Shown piece by piece: positions 7,411 to 15,717 of a stretch of 64,000 bases of DNA (the stretch's first letter is position 1; every line of letters starts with the position of its first letter). This DNA is from Tumebacillus sp. BK434. Lineage in GTDB: Bacteria > Bacillota > Bacilli > Tumebacillales > Tumebacillaceae. The position numbers were made by a program, and so were the translations under genes. The stretch lies in NCBI RefSeq assembly GCF_004340785.1, contig NZ_SLXS01000003.1, positions 33,689 to 97,688 on the forward strand, read 5' to 3'. The notes beneath the pieces were generated by a model. It saw nothing but the letters and a program-made list of their open reading frames with translations, ran no database searches and had not been told where the DNA came from.

Positions 7411-8656
7411 AATTGCTCAGCTCATCCAGACGGATCGCCCGGTTATGCACCGTATGGCTCCACGTTTTGTTGTTTTTCGTAAAGAATGCAACAAGCGTGA
7501 TCGGGAACCAGGAGATCAGGAAGATCGGATAGATGATCAAGGCGGCGTAGGCTCGCCAATTCGCCTTCTCCAGCCACATCGAAAGCGGCAATTGAGCATA
7601 GAGCAACGCATTGATCAGCACCCAATATTCGGTCGGCAGCAGAACGCGCTGCACATCGGTGACCGCCCACCAGGACGGCATGACCAGCTGCAGGTACAGG
7701 ATGATCGAAGTGAGGAGAATGATCAACAGACGCATCGGCTGGAACAGGTAGAGCGCCGCATCGAGCATCGCCCAGTTGCGGTTCTTGATGCTCTTGCCAA
7801 GCAGCGGCCAGAAATAGCGGGATGCGCAGTCGAAGTGACCCTGCATCCAGCGCAGGCGCTGGTTCCATGATGCTTTCATCGTGTTCGGCTTCTCGTCGTA
7901 TACTTTGGCGTCGTGCGCCCAGGTCGGGTAGATCCCGCGCTGTACGCAGCGAGCGGTAAACTCCACGTCTTCCGTCAAGGAGTGAGCGCCCCAGCCCATT
8001 TCCTTGAGCAGGTCGGTGTCGATGCAGATCCCCGTGCCGCCCAGAGCGTTGGACAGGCCGAGGTTGTAGCGCGCGAGTTGCCACATGCGGTTGGTGAAGT
8101 AGTAAGAGATCGCCATGGAGACAGAAATCCAAGAGTCATTCGGGTTCTTGGTGTCGAGGTAGCCTTGGATGACCCGGTCGCCGCGCATCAGCTTCTCGTT
8201 CATGTGAATCAAGAAGTCTTTGGCTGCCAGGTTGTCAGCGTCAAACATGACAACAGCATCGTATTGTTTCTCCTGCTCCCACAGACGCTCCAGCATCCAC
8301 TCAATCGCAAAGCCTTTGCCGCGCTTCGTGTCGTCGAAGCGTTCAAAAGCGATGGCACCGGCATTTCGCACGATCTCCGCCGTGTTGTCGGTACAGTTGT
8401 CACAGATGACAAAGATATCGTAGAGCTCTTTCGGATAATCCAGACGCTGCAGGTTCTCGATCAGGGGTTCAATAACCTCTGCTTCGTTGTGCGCCGCGAC
8501 GAAGATCGCAAAGGACTTCGCCGGAGCATGGGTAATCGTATCTTTCGGCTTGCGAATGCCGAAAAGGGACACGCCAACCTGATAAGCACTTAAAGCACCC
8601 GTCAAACCTTGAAGTGCAATAAACGCACCGTCCGTCAGAGTTCCTAATATGCTCAT
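7409..8656 (-). CDS. Processive family 2 glycosyltransferase, membrane-bound
   Basis: A 415-residue inner-membrane glycosyltransferase of the cellulose/hyaluronan synthase-like group. It has an N-terminal membrane anchor, then the GT-A domain with AAHNEAEVIEPL, the metal-binding DADN motif, GGTGICIDT, the catalytic EDVEF and the processivity motif QRLRW. Three or four C-terminal transmembrane helices follow. The polymer is unknown. The ATG at MSILGT follows GAGGG by about ten bases; the frame runs further up to 8722 without a better start. It is convergent with yunC and stands alone, so no partner exporter is nearby. Confidence 0.9.
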   Translation of the reverse strand: MSILGTLTDGAFIALQGLTGALSAYQVGVSLFGIRKPKDTITHAPAKSFAIFVAAHNEAEVIEPLIENLQRLDYPKELYDIFVICDNCTDNTAEIVRNAGAIAFERFDDTKRGKGFAIEWMLERLWEQEKQYDAVVMFDADNLAAKDFLIHMNEKLMRGDRVIQGYLDTKNPNDSWISVSMAISYYFTNRMWQLARYNLGLSNALGGTGICIDTDLLKEMGWGAHSLTEDVEFTARCVQRGIYPTWAHDAKVYDEKPNTMKASWNQRLRWMQGHFDCASRYFWPLLGKSIKNRNWAMLDAALYLFQPMRLLIILLTSIILYLQLVMPSWWAVTDVQRVLLPTEYWVLINALLYAQLPLSMWLEKANWRAYAALIIYPIFLISWFPITLVAFFTKNNKTWSHTVHNRAIRLDELSN

Positions 8657-8857
8657 GTATGTTTCCCTCACTTTTTCTAGCTCTTGTACACAGACATGTA
8701 GCAAGCACATCTGAGTACACATGCTAACCTACTATAACAGATATGCCAGAGCAGGACAAGTATACGCAGATCATAATAATTTTCCTGTACAGTTCGCAAT
8801 AAAATATATAAATTCCTGCAAAATTCTTGCAAAAACGAAGGAGGAGGTGAGCATCAC

Positions 8858-9856
8858 TTGCTTCCTGTCAAACAACTGCTCGAAACCCACTGGCAGCTCG
8901 CCGTGGAAAAGGTGACGGCAGTCGGACCCGTCTGGCGCATCGAGACGGTGCAAGGCGATTTTTGCTTCAAGCGCGGCAAGCATGGGCTGGGCCGCCTGTT
9001 CTTCGATTATCATGCGATCGAATACCTCTGGAAGCAAGGTTTCACCGGCACGCCCCGGCTGATCCCCACCGTGTACGGCAACCCGATCATCGAGACCGAA
9101 CACGGCCACTTCTTCCTGACCGCGTGGGTCGGCCGCCCGCTCGATGCCTCGGCGCATTCCGAGTGGAAGACGGCAGCAGCCGCGCTGGGCGGATTTCATC
9201 ACGCTTCCAAAGGCGTCACCTTCCCGCCGGTCGCCAAACCCCAGTCCTTCTCTGGAAAATGGACCCGGCGCTTTGCAGAACGGACGGAGGAACTGCAGGC
9301 GTTTCTGGGCGGACTCTCGGCCTCCCGCAATGAATTCGAAGCAAGGATCAAGCAAGACAGCGCGCAGATTCTCGCTCAGGCGGCAGAAGCTGCCCAGCGG
9401 CTGCAAGCTTCCGCCTATGAGCGGCTGGTGCGCGAAGTGGAGGCCGTGCCGATGCTGGTGCACGGCAACATCAAGGCGGAAAACTTCTCCGTCGAGAACA
9501 GCGGCGCCGTCGCCCTCATAGATTTCGACAGCTTCCGGCTCGATGTGCCCGTGCAAGACCTCGCCAACCTGTTCCAAAGCGTCCTGCCTGCCTGCAGTTG
9601 GTCGCCCGATGCCGCGCTGGACGTGTTTCACGCGTATCAGACCGGGCGGCGTGTCGATCCGGCGGAGATCCCCGTGCTGCTCGCCTTCTTGTCGTTTCCG
9701 CACAGCGTGTACAAGGAAATCCACAAGTACACCACCCAGCCGGACCGGCCGCTCGCCAAATGCATGCGCAAATGGGAGCCCGCTGTACAGGAAATGTATC
9801 AGACTCGTGAATTTTTGCAAAAATGGGCAAATCCGCTTAAAAAGTGTGTACAATAG
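8858..9856 (+). CDS. CotS-type spore coat kinase-like protein
   Basis: A 332-residue protein of the aminoglycoside phosphotransferase-like CotS/CotI/YsxE family found in spore coats. An N-terminal lobe carries CFKRGKHG with the ATP-lysine; the C-terminal lobe has VHGNIKAENF and IDFDSFRLDVPVQDLA. The usual catalytic loop is HGD, but here the Asp is Asn, so kinase activity is doubtful while the metal-binding DFD stays. The start is TTG with GGAGGTG eight bases upstream. The dedA gene follows 36 bases later on the same strand and may be cotranscribed. Confidence 0.86.
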   Translation: MLPVKQLLETHWQLAVEKVTAVGPVWRIETVQGDFCFKRGKHGLGRLFFDYHAIEYLWKQGFTGTPRLIPTVYGNPIIETEHGHFFLTAWVGRPLDASAHSEWKTAAAALGGFHHASKGVTFPPVAKPQSFSGKWTRRFAERTEELQAFLGGLSASRNEFEARIKQDSAQILAQAAEAAQRLQASAYERLVREVEAVPMLVHGNIKAENFSVENSGAVALIDFDSFRLDVPVQDLANLFQSVLPACSWSPDAALDVFHAYQTGRRVDPAEIPVLLAFLSFPHSVYKEIHKYTTQPDRPLAKCMRKWEPAVQEMYQTREFLQKWANPLKKCVQ

Positions 9857-9892
9857 GGAGGAGACTGACAAGACAAGCGAGGTATTGTACAC

Positions 9893-10513
9893 ATGCTCCA
9901 TGCATTGATCGAATGGCTTTCTGCCATTGCGACCGGGCTGATCGAAACCTTCGGACACTGGGGAATCTTCTGGGGGATGCTGATTGAAAGCGCTTGTATC
10001 CCGCTCCCGAGTGAAGTCATCATGCTGTACGGCGGCTTTATGGCAGAAAAGGGCCTGCTGTCGTTCTGGCCGGTCTTCTGGGCCGGTGTGTTCGGCAACT
10101 TGGTTGGCTCCGTGCTCACCTATTGGATCGGAGCAAGCGGTGGCCGCACCTTCCTGATGAAATACGGGAAATACATTTTGATCAACGAAAAGCACATCCA
10201 CACCGCCGACCGCTGGTTTGCGAAGTATGGCGACTGGGCCGCGTTTTTCGGACGCAACCTGCCCGTCATCCGCACCTTCATCTCGCTGCCGGCCGGCATC
10301 GCGAAAATGAACTTCTGGAAATTTACCGTCTATACGTTCGTCGGCTGCCTGCCGTGGAACCTGGCTCTGACCTGGGCCGGCTTCAAGCTCGGCACGAACT
10401 GGCATGCGGTGGAACCGTACATCAAGCCGTTCTCCTACGGCATTTTGGGCCTGATCATCCTCGCTGTGCTCTGGTTCGTCTATAAGAATCTGCGCACCCG
10501 ATTCGCACACTGA
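9893..10513 (+). CDS. DedA family membrane protein
   Basis: A 206-residue DedA/SNARE-associated membrane protein. Family signatures include ESACIPLPSEVIMLYGGF, the re-entrant FGRNLPVIRTFISLPAGIA (split Arg-Pro-Arg core) and GCLPWNLALTWAGFKLG. DedA relatives act in undecaprenyl phosphate or phosphatidylethanolamine flipping and membrane homeostasis; which applies here is unknown. About four to five hydrophobic segments are visible. GAGGT lies about eleven bases before the ATG. A strong terminator follows directly. Confidence 0.92.
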   Translation: MLHALIEWLSAIATGLIETFGHWGIFWGMLIESACIPLPSEVIMLYGGFMAEKGLLSFWPVFWAGVFGNLVGSVLTYWIGASGGRTFLMKYGKYILINEKHIHTADRWFAKYGDWAAFFGRNLPVIRTFISLPAGIAKMNFWKFTVYTFVGCLPWNLALTWAGFKLGTNWHAVEPYIKPFSYGILGLIILAVLWFVYKNLRTRFAH

Positions 10514-10519
10514 TAGCAA

Positions 10520-10564
10520 CAAGAAAACCCGCGCTCTGCCAGATGCAGAGCGCGGGTTTTCTTG
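10520..10564. terminator. Strong bidirectional terminator
   Basis: An 18-bp perfect stem from AAGAAAACCCGCGCTCTG to its complement with a seven-base loop. The A-rich and T-rich ends serve dedA on the plus strand and the MFS gene on the minus strand. Confidence 0.9.
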
Positions 10565-10568
10565 TGAT

Positions 10569-11738
10569 TTAGGAGTTGGCCGCTTGCGCTTCGCCTGCAC
10601 GCGCCACATAGACGCGGTAGAGAATGAAGGCCAGCGCCGACAAGATGATGCCTGCGATGTACGGATAGCCGATCGACAGAGCGTAGACGGCGCCGCCGAT
10701 TGGCGGACCGCCGATGCGGCCGAGCGATTCGAACGAGGAGAGCAGCCCGGTTGCCTGCCCCTGCCCGACCGTCGTGCGCTTGGTGATCAGCGCCGACACC
10801 GCCGGACGGATCAGACCGTTGCCGATGCCGAAGATCGACAGGAACAGAGCGGCCGTCCAAAACGAGCTGGTGAGCAGGATCAAGCCAAAGCCGATCGCCG
10901 AGACCACAAGCCCAATCTGGATGACCGCGCCTTCGCCGCGCTGCTTGATCAGACGTCCGACCAGTCCGCCTTGCACAAACGCGCCGCATAGCCCCATGAT
11001 CATGAAGATGTAGCCGAGGTGCACCGTGTCCAGACCCGCTTTTTCCGCTGCGAAGTAGGCGAATGTGCCTTCCAGCGCCGCCAGCGAGAAGGAGACGACA
11101 AACATCAGCACATAGAGAATCGACAGCGAGCCGGAGAATGCGCTCCAGCGCGAGGCGGTCGCACTGCCCTTTTGCACGCGCTTCTCAGGCGGCAAGGACT
11201 CTTGGAGCACGAACATGACGAACAGGAACGTGATCGCCGAGACGATACCGGCGATGAGGAACGGCGTCGCATAGCTTTCGGCAGAGAAGATCCCGCCGAT
11301 CGCCGGACCGAAGATAAAACCGAGGCCGACCGCTGCACCGATCATGCCCATGCCTTTCCCCCGGTTCTCAGGCGACGTGATGTCGGCGACATAAGCCATG
11401 ACGGTCGGCATGTTGGCCGAGGACAGGAACCCGGCGAGAATCCGCGATGCGAACAGCATCCAGAGCTGGTCGGACATCGCAAAGAGGAAGAACGACAACG
11501 ACAGACCGGAGATGCCGATCAGGATGACCGGCTTGCGGCCGATCCGGTCGGAGACGCCGCCCCAAAACGGTGCGAACAGGAACTGCATCACCGAGTAGGA
11601 AGCCATCAACAGCCCCAGCTGAAACGGTGAAGCGCCCAGCTCTTCCGCAAAGAACGGCATGACCGGGATGATGATGCCAAATCCCAGCATGACCAGGAAC
11701 ATGACCGCAAACAAGATGCCCAATGCTTTTTTGTTCAC
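10569..11738 (-). CDS. MFS drug exporter (Bmr/NorA/TetA-like, DHA1)
   Basis: A 389-residue major facilitator with 12 hydrophobic segments. Typical DHA1 motifs are visible: motif A GGVSDRIGRKPVIL after helix 2, RILAGFLSSANMPTVMAYVADIT with the conserved Arg of helix 4, and the exporter motif C GAAVGLGFIFGPAIGG at helix 5. It likely exports drugs by proton antiport. The start is GTG with a modest ribosome site. Downstream on the same strand is nothing; upstream by 32 bases is a small membrane protein that may share its promoter. Confidence 0.9.
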   Translation of the reverse strand: MNKKALGILFAVMFLVMLGFGIIIPVMPFFAEELGASPFQLGLLMASYSVMQFLFAPFWGGVSDRIGRKPVILIGISGLSLSFFLFAMSDQLWMLFASRILAGFLSSANMPTVMAYVADITSPENRGKGMGMIGAAVGLGFIFGPAIGGIFSAESYATPFLIAGIVSAITFLFVMFVLQESLPPEKRVQKGSATASRWSAFSGSLSILYVLMFVVSFSLAALEGTFAYFAAEKAGLDTVHLGYIFMIMGLCGAFVQGGLVGRLIKQRGEGAVIQIGLVVSAIGFGLILLTSSFWTAALFLSIFGIGNGLIRPAVSALITKRTTVGQGQATGLLSSFESLGRIGGPPIGGAVYALSIGYPYIAGIILSALAFILYRVYVARAGEAQAANS

Positions 11739-11770
11739 CCTCTAAACACCCTTTCTAGCCTGCTTGCAGG

Positions 11771-12049
11771 TTAGCGTCCGCGGCGGAACGCCTTTGCGAG
11801 GAATGCGCCCAGGAATGCGCCGACCAGCGCGAGGACGATGTCGGTCACAACCGGAGTCGCCGTGCCGCCGATGTCGACGATCGGCCCAAAATACAGGTGC
11901 AGCATATGGCCGCCTACAAACATCAAACCTTGCGCCAAGATGGCGCCTAAGATAATCGAAAGCACACGCGGTGCTTTTAGTGAAAACGTGGCGATCAGCG
12001 CCGAGACGATCGCAACGCTCCAAGTAAACAGCATAAACGTACCGGACAC
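11771..12049 (-). CDS. Small integral membrane protein of unknown function
   Basis: A 92-residue protein with three hydrophobic segments: residues 5-22, about 30-50 and 66-86, ending in the positive tail KAFRRGR, which suggests a cytoplasmic C terminus. A GTG start follows AAGGGGG at about ten bases. I do not recognise the family. The gene stands 32 bases before the MFS exporter on the same strand, so cotranscription is likely. Confidence 0.7.
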   Translation of the reverse strand: MSGTFMLFTWSVAIVSALIATFSLKAPRVLSIILGAILAQGLMFVGGHMLHLYFGPIVDIGGTATPVVTDIVLALVGAFLGAFLAKAFRRGR

Positions 12050-12126
12050 AGCGAAAAGCCCCCTTTATCATATATACCATCTTATTGTAGACTACTTGTC
12101 CCGCTCTTGCCACTCTCCACGGATGT

Positions 12127-12163
12127 AAAAAGCCTGGCCCGCCAAGGACCAGGCTTTTCTTTT
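12127..12163 (-). terminator. Terminator of the phn operon
   Basis: On the minus strand the stem AAAAGCCTGG and its complement enclose a roughly eleven-base loop and are followed by a short T-rich stretch, just past the stop of the last phnE gene. Confidence 0.75.
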
Positions 12164-12169
12164 CACAAT

Positions 12170-12982
12170 TTAGACAAGACGTTTGCGGATCGAGCCGGAC
12201 AGGTAGTCGATGAGCATGACGACGACGATGATCCCGATCAGGATCGCGCCGACACGTGCCCAGTCATGTCCGATCAGCGCGAACAAAAGCGGTGTACCGA
12301 TACCGCCTGCGCCGACCATCCCGAGGACAGATGCGGCACGAACGTTGATCTCGAACTTGTACAACGCGTAGGACATGAACTCCGGCAATACTTGCGGCAG
12401 CACGGCGAACCACATGATCTGAATGCGGTTGGCGCCCGATGCGTTCATCGCTTCGATCGCGCCTTCGTCCATGTTTTCGATCGCTTCGGAGTACAGCTTC
12501 CCGATCATCCCGATCGAGTGGAAACCGATCGCCAAGACCCCGGCGAACGGGCCCGGGCCGACAGCCACGATGAAGATGATCGCGACGATCAGCTCCGGCA
12601 GCGTGCGGATGACGTTCAGGATGCGCTTGCCCACCGAAGAGACCCAGCGGTTCTTCTTGCTCATGTTCGTCGCGGCGAGGAAGCCGAACGGAATGGCGAG
12701 CGTCGCTGCGATCGTCGTGCCGAGCAGGGCGATCGCCAGCGTCATGAACATGTTGTCGATGACACCTTCATCTTCGGTGATGAACGGCCATTCGACATCA
12801 AAGATGCCGGAGATGATGTTGCCTGCTACCGGCAGGGATTCGCGAACTTTGGTAACATCGACTTCCATCCCGGAGAAGCACCAGGTGTAGAGCACGATGA
12901 AGAAGATGACATACAAAACGAGTTTGATTTTCTGACCGAGCGTCTTCGGCGGCGCTGCCAATGCTTTTTGTTGTTGGCTCAT
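12170..12982 (-). CDS. phnE: Phosphonate-type ABC transporter permease, second PhnE
   Basis: A 270-residue inner-membrane permease of the PhnE family. It has about six hydrophobic segments and the EAA coupling loop EAIEAMNASGANRIQIMWFAVLPQVLP, followed by YKFEINVRAASVLGMVGAGGIG, a hallmark of phosphonate/phosphite permeases. The gene overlaps the preceding phnE by four bases. The two permeases probably pair as a heterodimer over PhnC. The substrate could be phosphonate, phosphite or a related oxyanion. No phnD binding protein is in the operon. Confidence 0.92.
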   Translation of the reverse strand: MSQQQKALAAPPKTLGQKIKLVLYVIFFIVLYTWCFSGMEVDVTKVRESLPVAGNIISGIFDVEWPFITEDEGVIDNMFMTLAIALLGTTIAATLAIPFGFLAATNMSKKNRWVSSVGKRILNVIRTLPELIVAIIFIVAVGPGPFAGVLAIGFHSIGMIGKLYSEAIENMDEGAIEAMNASGANRIQIMWFAVLPQVLPEFMSYALYKFEINVRAASVLGMVGAGGIGTPLLFALIGHDWARVGAILIGIIVVVMLIDYLSGSIRKRLV

Positions 12983-13761
12983 AGCAGTTTCTCCCGGATT
13001 CTAGTACTGATCGTATCGATGAGGATGACGATGATAAGCGTGAACAAGATGATCGAAGCGACGTGTGTGTACTGGTACATCGCCAGCGCCGTGTTCAGCA
13101 CGTGACCGATCCCGCCAGCGCCGACGAGACCGAGGATTGCGGATGCGCGAACACAGACTTCAAACGTATAGAACAGGTAGGCCATGAATGCCGGCAATGC
13201 TTGCGGCACGACGGCAAAACCGATAAATTGCAGCTTGTTCGCGCCTACGGCGGTCATCGCTTCCAGCGGGCCCGGATCGATCGTTTCGACCGATTCATAA
13301 GCCAGCTTGGCGATGATGCCAAACGAGAACAGAGTCAAAGCGAGCACGCCCGCGAACGGACCCAGGCCGACGATCGCTACGAAAATACCCGCGAACAGCA
13401 GTTCCGGGATCGTACGCGCCACGTTCAGGAAGGTACGGGTGATCGTCGTCACGCGCTTGCCAAAGATGTTGTTCGAGGAGAGCAGGATGATTGGAATCGA
13501 CAGGATCGCACCAAATGTCGTCCCGAGCACCGCCATCTGCACCGTCTCAAGCATCGGATCGAGGATTTCAATGAAATATTTGAAGTCGGGCGGCCAGAGC
13601 TGCGCCATCATGTTCCCGATGTTCGGCAGGCCAGCAATCAGCTCGCCGATGTCGGCGTCAACGCCGCGCCAAGAGAACACATACAGCACGGCGAGGATCA
13701 GAAAGATGACCGTATATTTCAGTTTCGATGGTGCTTTGATCGATTTTTGCTGCTTGCTCAT
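12979..13761 (-). CDS. phnE: Phosphonate-type ABC transporter permease, first PhnE
   Basis: A 260-residue PhnE permease paralogous to its downstream neighbour. It carries [29 protein letters not shown] as coupling loop and [22 protein letters not shown] near the end, and starts with a short hydrophilic [12 protein letters not shown] tail before the first membrane helix. The start overlaps the end of phnC by four bases and its end overlaps the next phnE by four bases, so all three are translationally coupled. Confidence 0.92.
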   Translation of the reverse strand: MSKQQKSIKAPSKLKYTVIFLILAVLYVFSWRGVDADIGELIAGLPNIGNMMAQLWPPDFKYFIEILDPMLETVQMAVLGTTFGAILSIPIILLSSNNIFGKRVTTITRTFLNVARTIPELLFAGIFVAIVGLGPFAGVLALTLFSFGIIAKLAYESVETIDPGPLEAMTAVGANKLQFIGFAVVPQALPAFMAYLFYTFEVCVRASAILGLVGAGGIGHVLNTALAMYQYTHVASIILFTLIIVILIDTISTRIREKLL

Positions 13762-14537
13762 ACGCCTTCCTCCACAGCGCCAAGCAATTCATCTTTCTTG
13801 ATCTTGCGGCCGTAGATGTCGGAGAACACCTCATCGGTCGCCTGTTCCACCGGGCCGTCAAATACGACTTTGCCGGCGCGCAGGCCGATGATGCGGGTGC
13901 CGTATTCGCGGGCGAGGTCGAGGAAGTGCAAGTTGACGATGGTGGTGATGCCGAGCTCGCGGTTGATGCGCTTCAGGTCGTCCATTACTTGACGGGTGGT
14001 CAGCGGGTCAAGGGATGCGACCGGCTCGTCCGCGAGAATGATCTTCGCTTCCTGCGCCAGGGCGCGGGCGATCGAGACGCGCTGCTGCTGGCCGCCGGAC
14101 AGTTCGTCGGCGCGCGCATACGCTTTTTCTTTGATGTTGACGCGATCGAGTGCATCGAGTGCCAGTTCCACGTCGCGCTTCGGCCAGAGGCCGAGCAGCG
14201 TGCGCATCGTGCCGTGGTAGCCGACGCGACCGGAGAGGACGTTGCGGATGACAGACACGCGCTTGACGAGGTTGAAGCTCTGGAAGATCATGCCGATGTC
14301 ACGGCGGAAGCGGCGCAGTTCCGCGCCTTTCGCTTTGGTGATCGACGCACCGTCGATCAAGATCTCGCCTTCGCTGATCTCGTGCAGACGGTTGATCGAG
14401 CGCAGCAGCGTCGATTTGCCCGCGCCGGAGAGCCCGACGATGATCACGAATTCACCCGGATGAATGGTCAAGTTGATATTATCCAGGCCGACAGTCCCAT
14501 TGGGATACACTTTTTTCACGTTCTTAAATTCGATCAT
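13758..14537 (-). CDS. phnC: Phosphonate-type ABC transporter ATPase
   Basis: A 259-residue ABC ATPase of the PhnC family: Walker [12 protein letters not shown]-loop [13 protein letters not shown], signature [15 protein letters not shown], Walker [14 protein letters not shown] and the switch His in NLHFLDLA. The start at [14 protein letters not shown] is preferred by family alignment; an ATG six codons earlier (14555) is also open and neither has a strong ribosome site. It heads the phnCEE operon and is divergent from a HAD gene. Confidence 0.93.
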   Translation of the reverse strand: MIEFKNVKKVYPNGTVGLDNINLTIHPGEFVIIVGLSGAGKSTLLRSINRLHEISEGEILIDGASITKAKGAELRRFRRDIGMIFQSFNLVKRVSVIRNVLSGRVGYHGTMRTLLGLWPKRDVELALDALDRVNIKEKAYARADELSGGQQQRVSIARALAQEAKIILADEPVASLDPLTTRQVMDDLKRINRELGITTIVNLHFLDLAREYGTRIIGLRAGKVVFDGPVEQATDEVFSDIYGRKIKKDELLGAVEEGV

Positions 14538-14613
14538 TCTCTTCCCAACTTTCATTTCGGTCTAAGGTTTTCTCAAGTGATGGATACCACGTAGTATGAG
14601 CCTCGGAAAGGGT

Positions 14614-14647
14614 ATTGTATCCATGGAAAGGCAAGTACCATTGTATC
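14614..14647. promoter_or_regulatory. Direct repeat in the phnC/HAD divergent gap
   Basis: The octamer ATTGTATC occurs at 14614-14621 and again at 14640-14647, 26 bases apart, inside the 230-bp gap between phnC and the HAD gene. On the minus strand each contains TACAAT, which could act as a -10 for phnC. It may be an operator or chance. Confidence 0.25.
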
Positions 14648-14730
14648 TAAAAGCGCTTTCAAAAGAAAGACAAACTTTGTGGTTTTTCGACGTTTTTCTC
14701 AGCTGGCTGATTCTGATTCGACATTTGCGC

Positions 14731-14736
14731 TATAAT
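14731..14736 (+). promoter_or_regulatory. Likely -10 element of the HAD gene
   Basis: A perfect TATAAT lies 31 bases before the HAD start codon, with a poor -35 (TGATTC) 17 bases further up. The position suits a vegetative promoter. Confidence 0.45.
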
Positions 14737-14767
14737 AAGAGAACAGGAAAGGAAGGGATTTTGAAAA

Positions 14768-15610
14768 ATGGATCTTTCTCGCGTTAACCTGATCGTCTAT
14801 GATTTGGACGGCACTCTCTACGAAGATACTCACCATTTTGATTATTACGCAGGCGAGCTGAAGAAGCGGTTGCCGGAAGCGGTGCAGGCGCAGTTCCAAG
14901 CCGACTACGATGCGGCGCTGCAGGACAAGCATCCGCTGCGCATCGGACGTACATATGATGCCAACCGTGATCTGATTCTGGTGCAGCTGAAGGGCGATGT
15001 CTCCGAAGCATACCTGTGGGACGGCACGCCGCTTCCGAAAGAGGAAGTGGAGCGCCTGTATCCGGAGAAGGTCGCCGTCAACCTTGAAGACATGTTCTCG
15101 ATCGGCGATATGTGGTGGGTGCCGGGCTGTATGGCGCGCCATTACGGGCTGAACGATGCGGGCACCAGCGAAGCGTTCCTCGCAACGCGTGAGTTTATGA
15201 TGGGCCCGGATTTCCACATGAACCGCATCCCGGGGCTGATCGAAGCGATCACCGAGTCCCGCGCGGGCGGCGTGAAACAGGTGCTGGTCACCAACTCGCC
15301 GGAGGTGGATTCGACCAAGATTCTCGAGAAGCTGGGGCTGCTCGACTCATTCGATCTGAAAGTGTTCACCGCCCGCAAACCGTCCGGCACCAAAGGCGTT
15401 TTTGCGCGGATCAAAGAGCAGTTTGACCTGCCGTACGAAGGTTTCCTCTCCGTTGGCGACAACTGGGTCAACGAGATTCTGCCGGCGCACGAACTCGGCT
15501 GCCAGACCGTCTACATCGACCCGCACGGCATCGGCAAAGGCTGGGAGTGCGACGAGCGCGTTACTTCGATGCAAGAAGCGCTGGCGTTTATCACGAACGC
15601 GGGCAAATAA
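14768..15610 (+). CDS. HAD-superfamily hydrolase
   Basis: A 280-residue haloacid-dehalogenase-type phosphatase. Motif I is YDLDGTLYED (nucleophile Asp of DLD), motif II VTNSPE, motif III the Lys in ARKPSGTKG, and motif IV SVGDNWVNEI. A helical cap (about residues 25-150) lies between motifs I and II, so this is a C1-type cap. The substrate is unknown; some relatives act on pyrimidine nucleotides. The ATG is preceded by GGAAGGG. A terminator follows. Confidence 0.85.
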   Translation: MDLSRVNLIVYDLDGTLYEDTHHFDYYAGELKKRLPEAVQAQFQADYDAALQDKHPLRIGRTYDANRDLILVQLKGDVSEAYLWDGTPLPKEEVERLYPEKVAVNLEDMFSIGDMWWVPGCMARHYGLNDAGTSEAFLATREFMMGPDFHMNRIPGLIEAITESRAGGVKQVLVTNSPEVDSTKILEKLGLLDSFDLKVFTARKPSGTKGVFARIKEQFDLPYEGFLSVGDNWVNEILPAHELGCQTVYIDPHGIGKGWECDERVTSMQEALAFITNAGK

Positions 15611-15620
15611 CGTATAACGT

Positions 15621-15659
15621 CAAAAGACACAAGGGCATATCCGCCCTTGTGTCTTTTTG
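15621..15659 (+). terminator. Terminator of the HAD gene
   Basis: A 14-bp stem AAAGACACAAGGGC and its complement with a six-base loop, followed by TTTTT. Confidence 0.85.
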
Positions 15660-15717
15660 CATGCCCGCAGATGATCGTAGCCCGCAAGAGGCAGAGGAGA
15701 CCGTGCCTTTCGCTTGG

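Noticed and set aside
14596-14787. A 63-codon ORF in the phnC/HAD gap
   Set aside because: No ribosome site, and it covers the HAD promoter and start codon.
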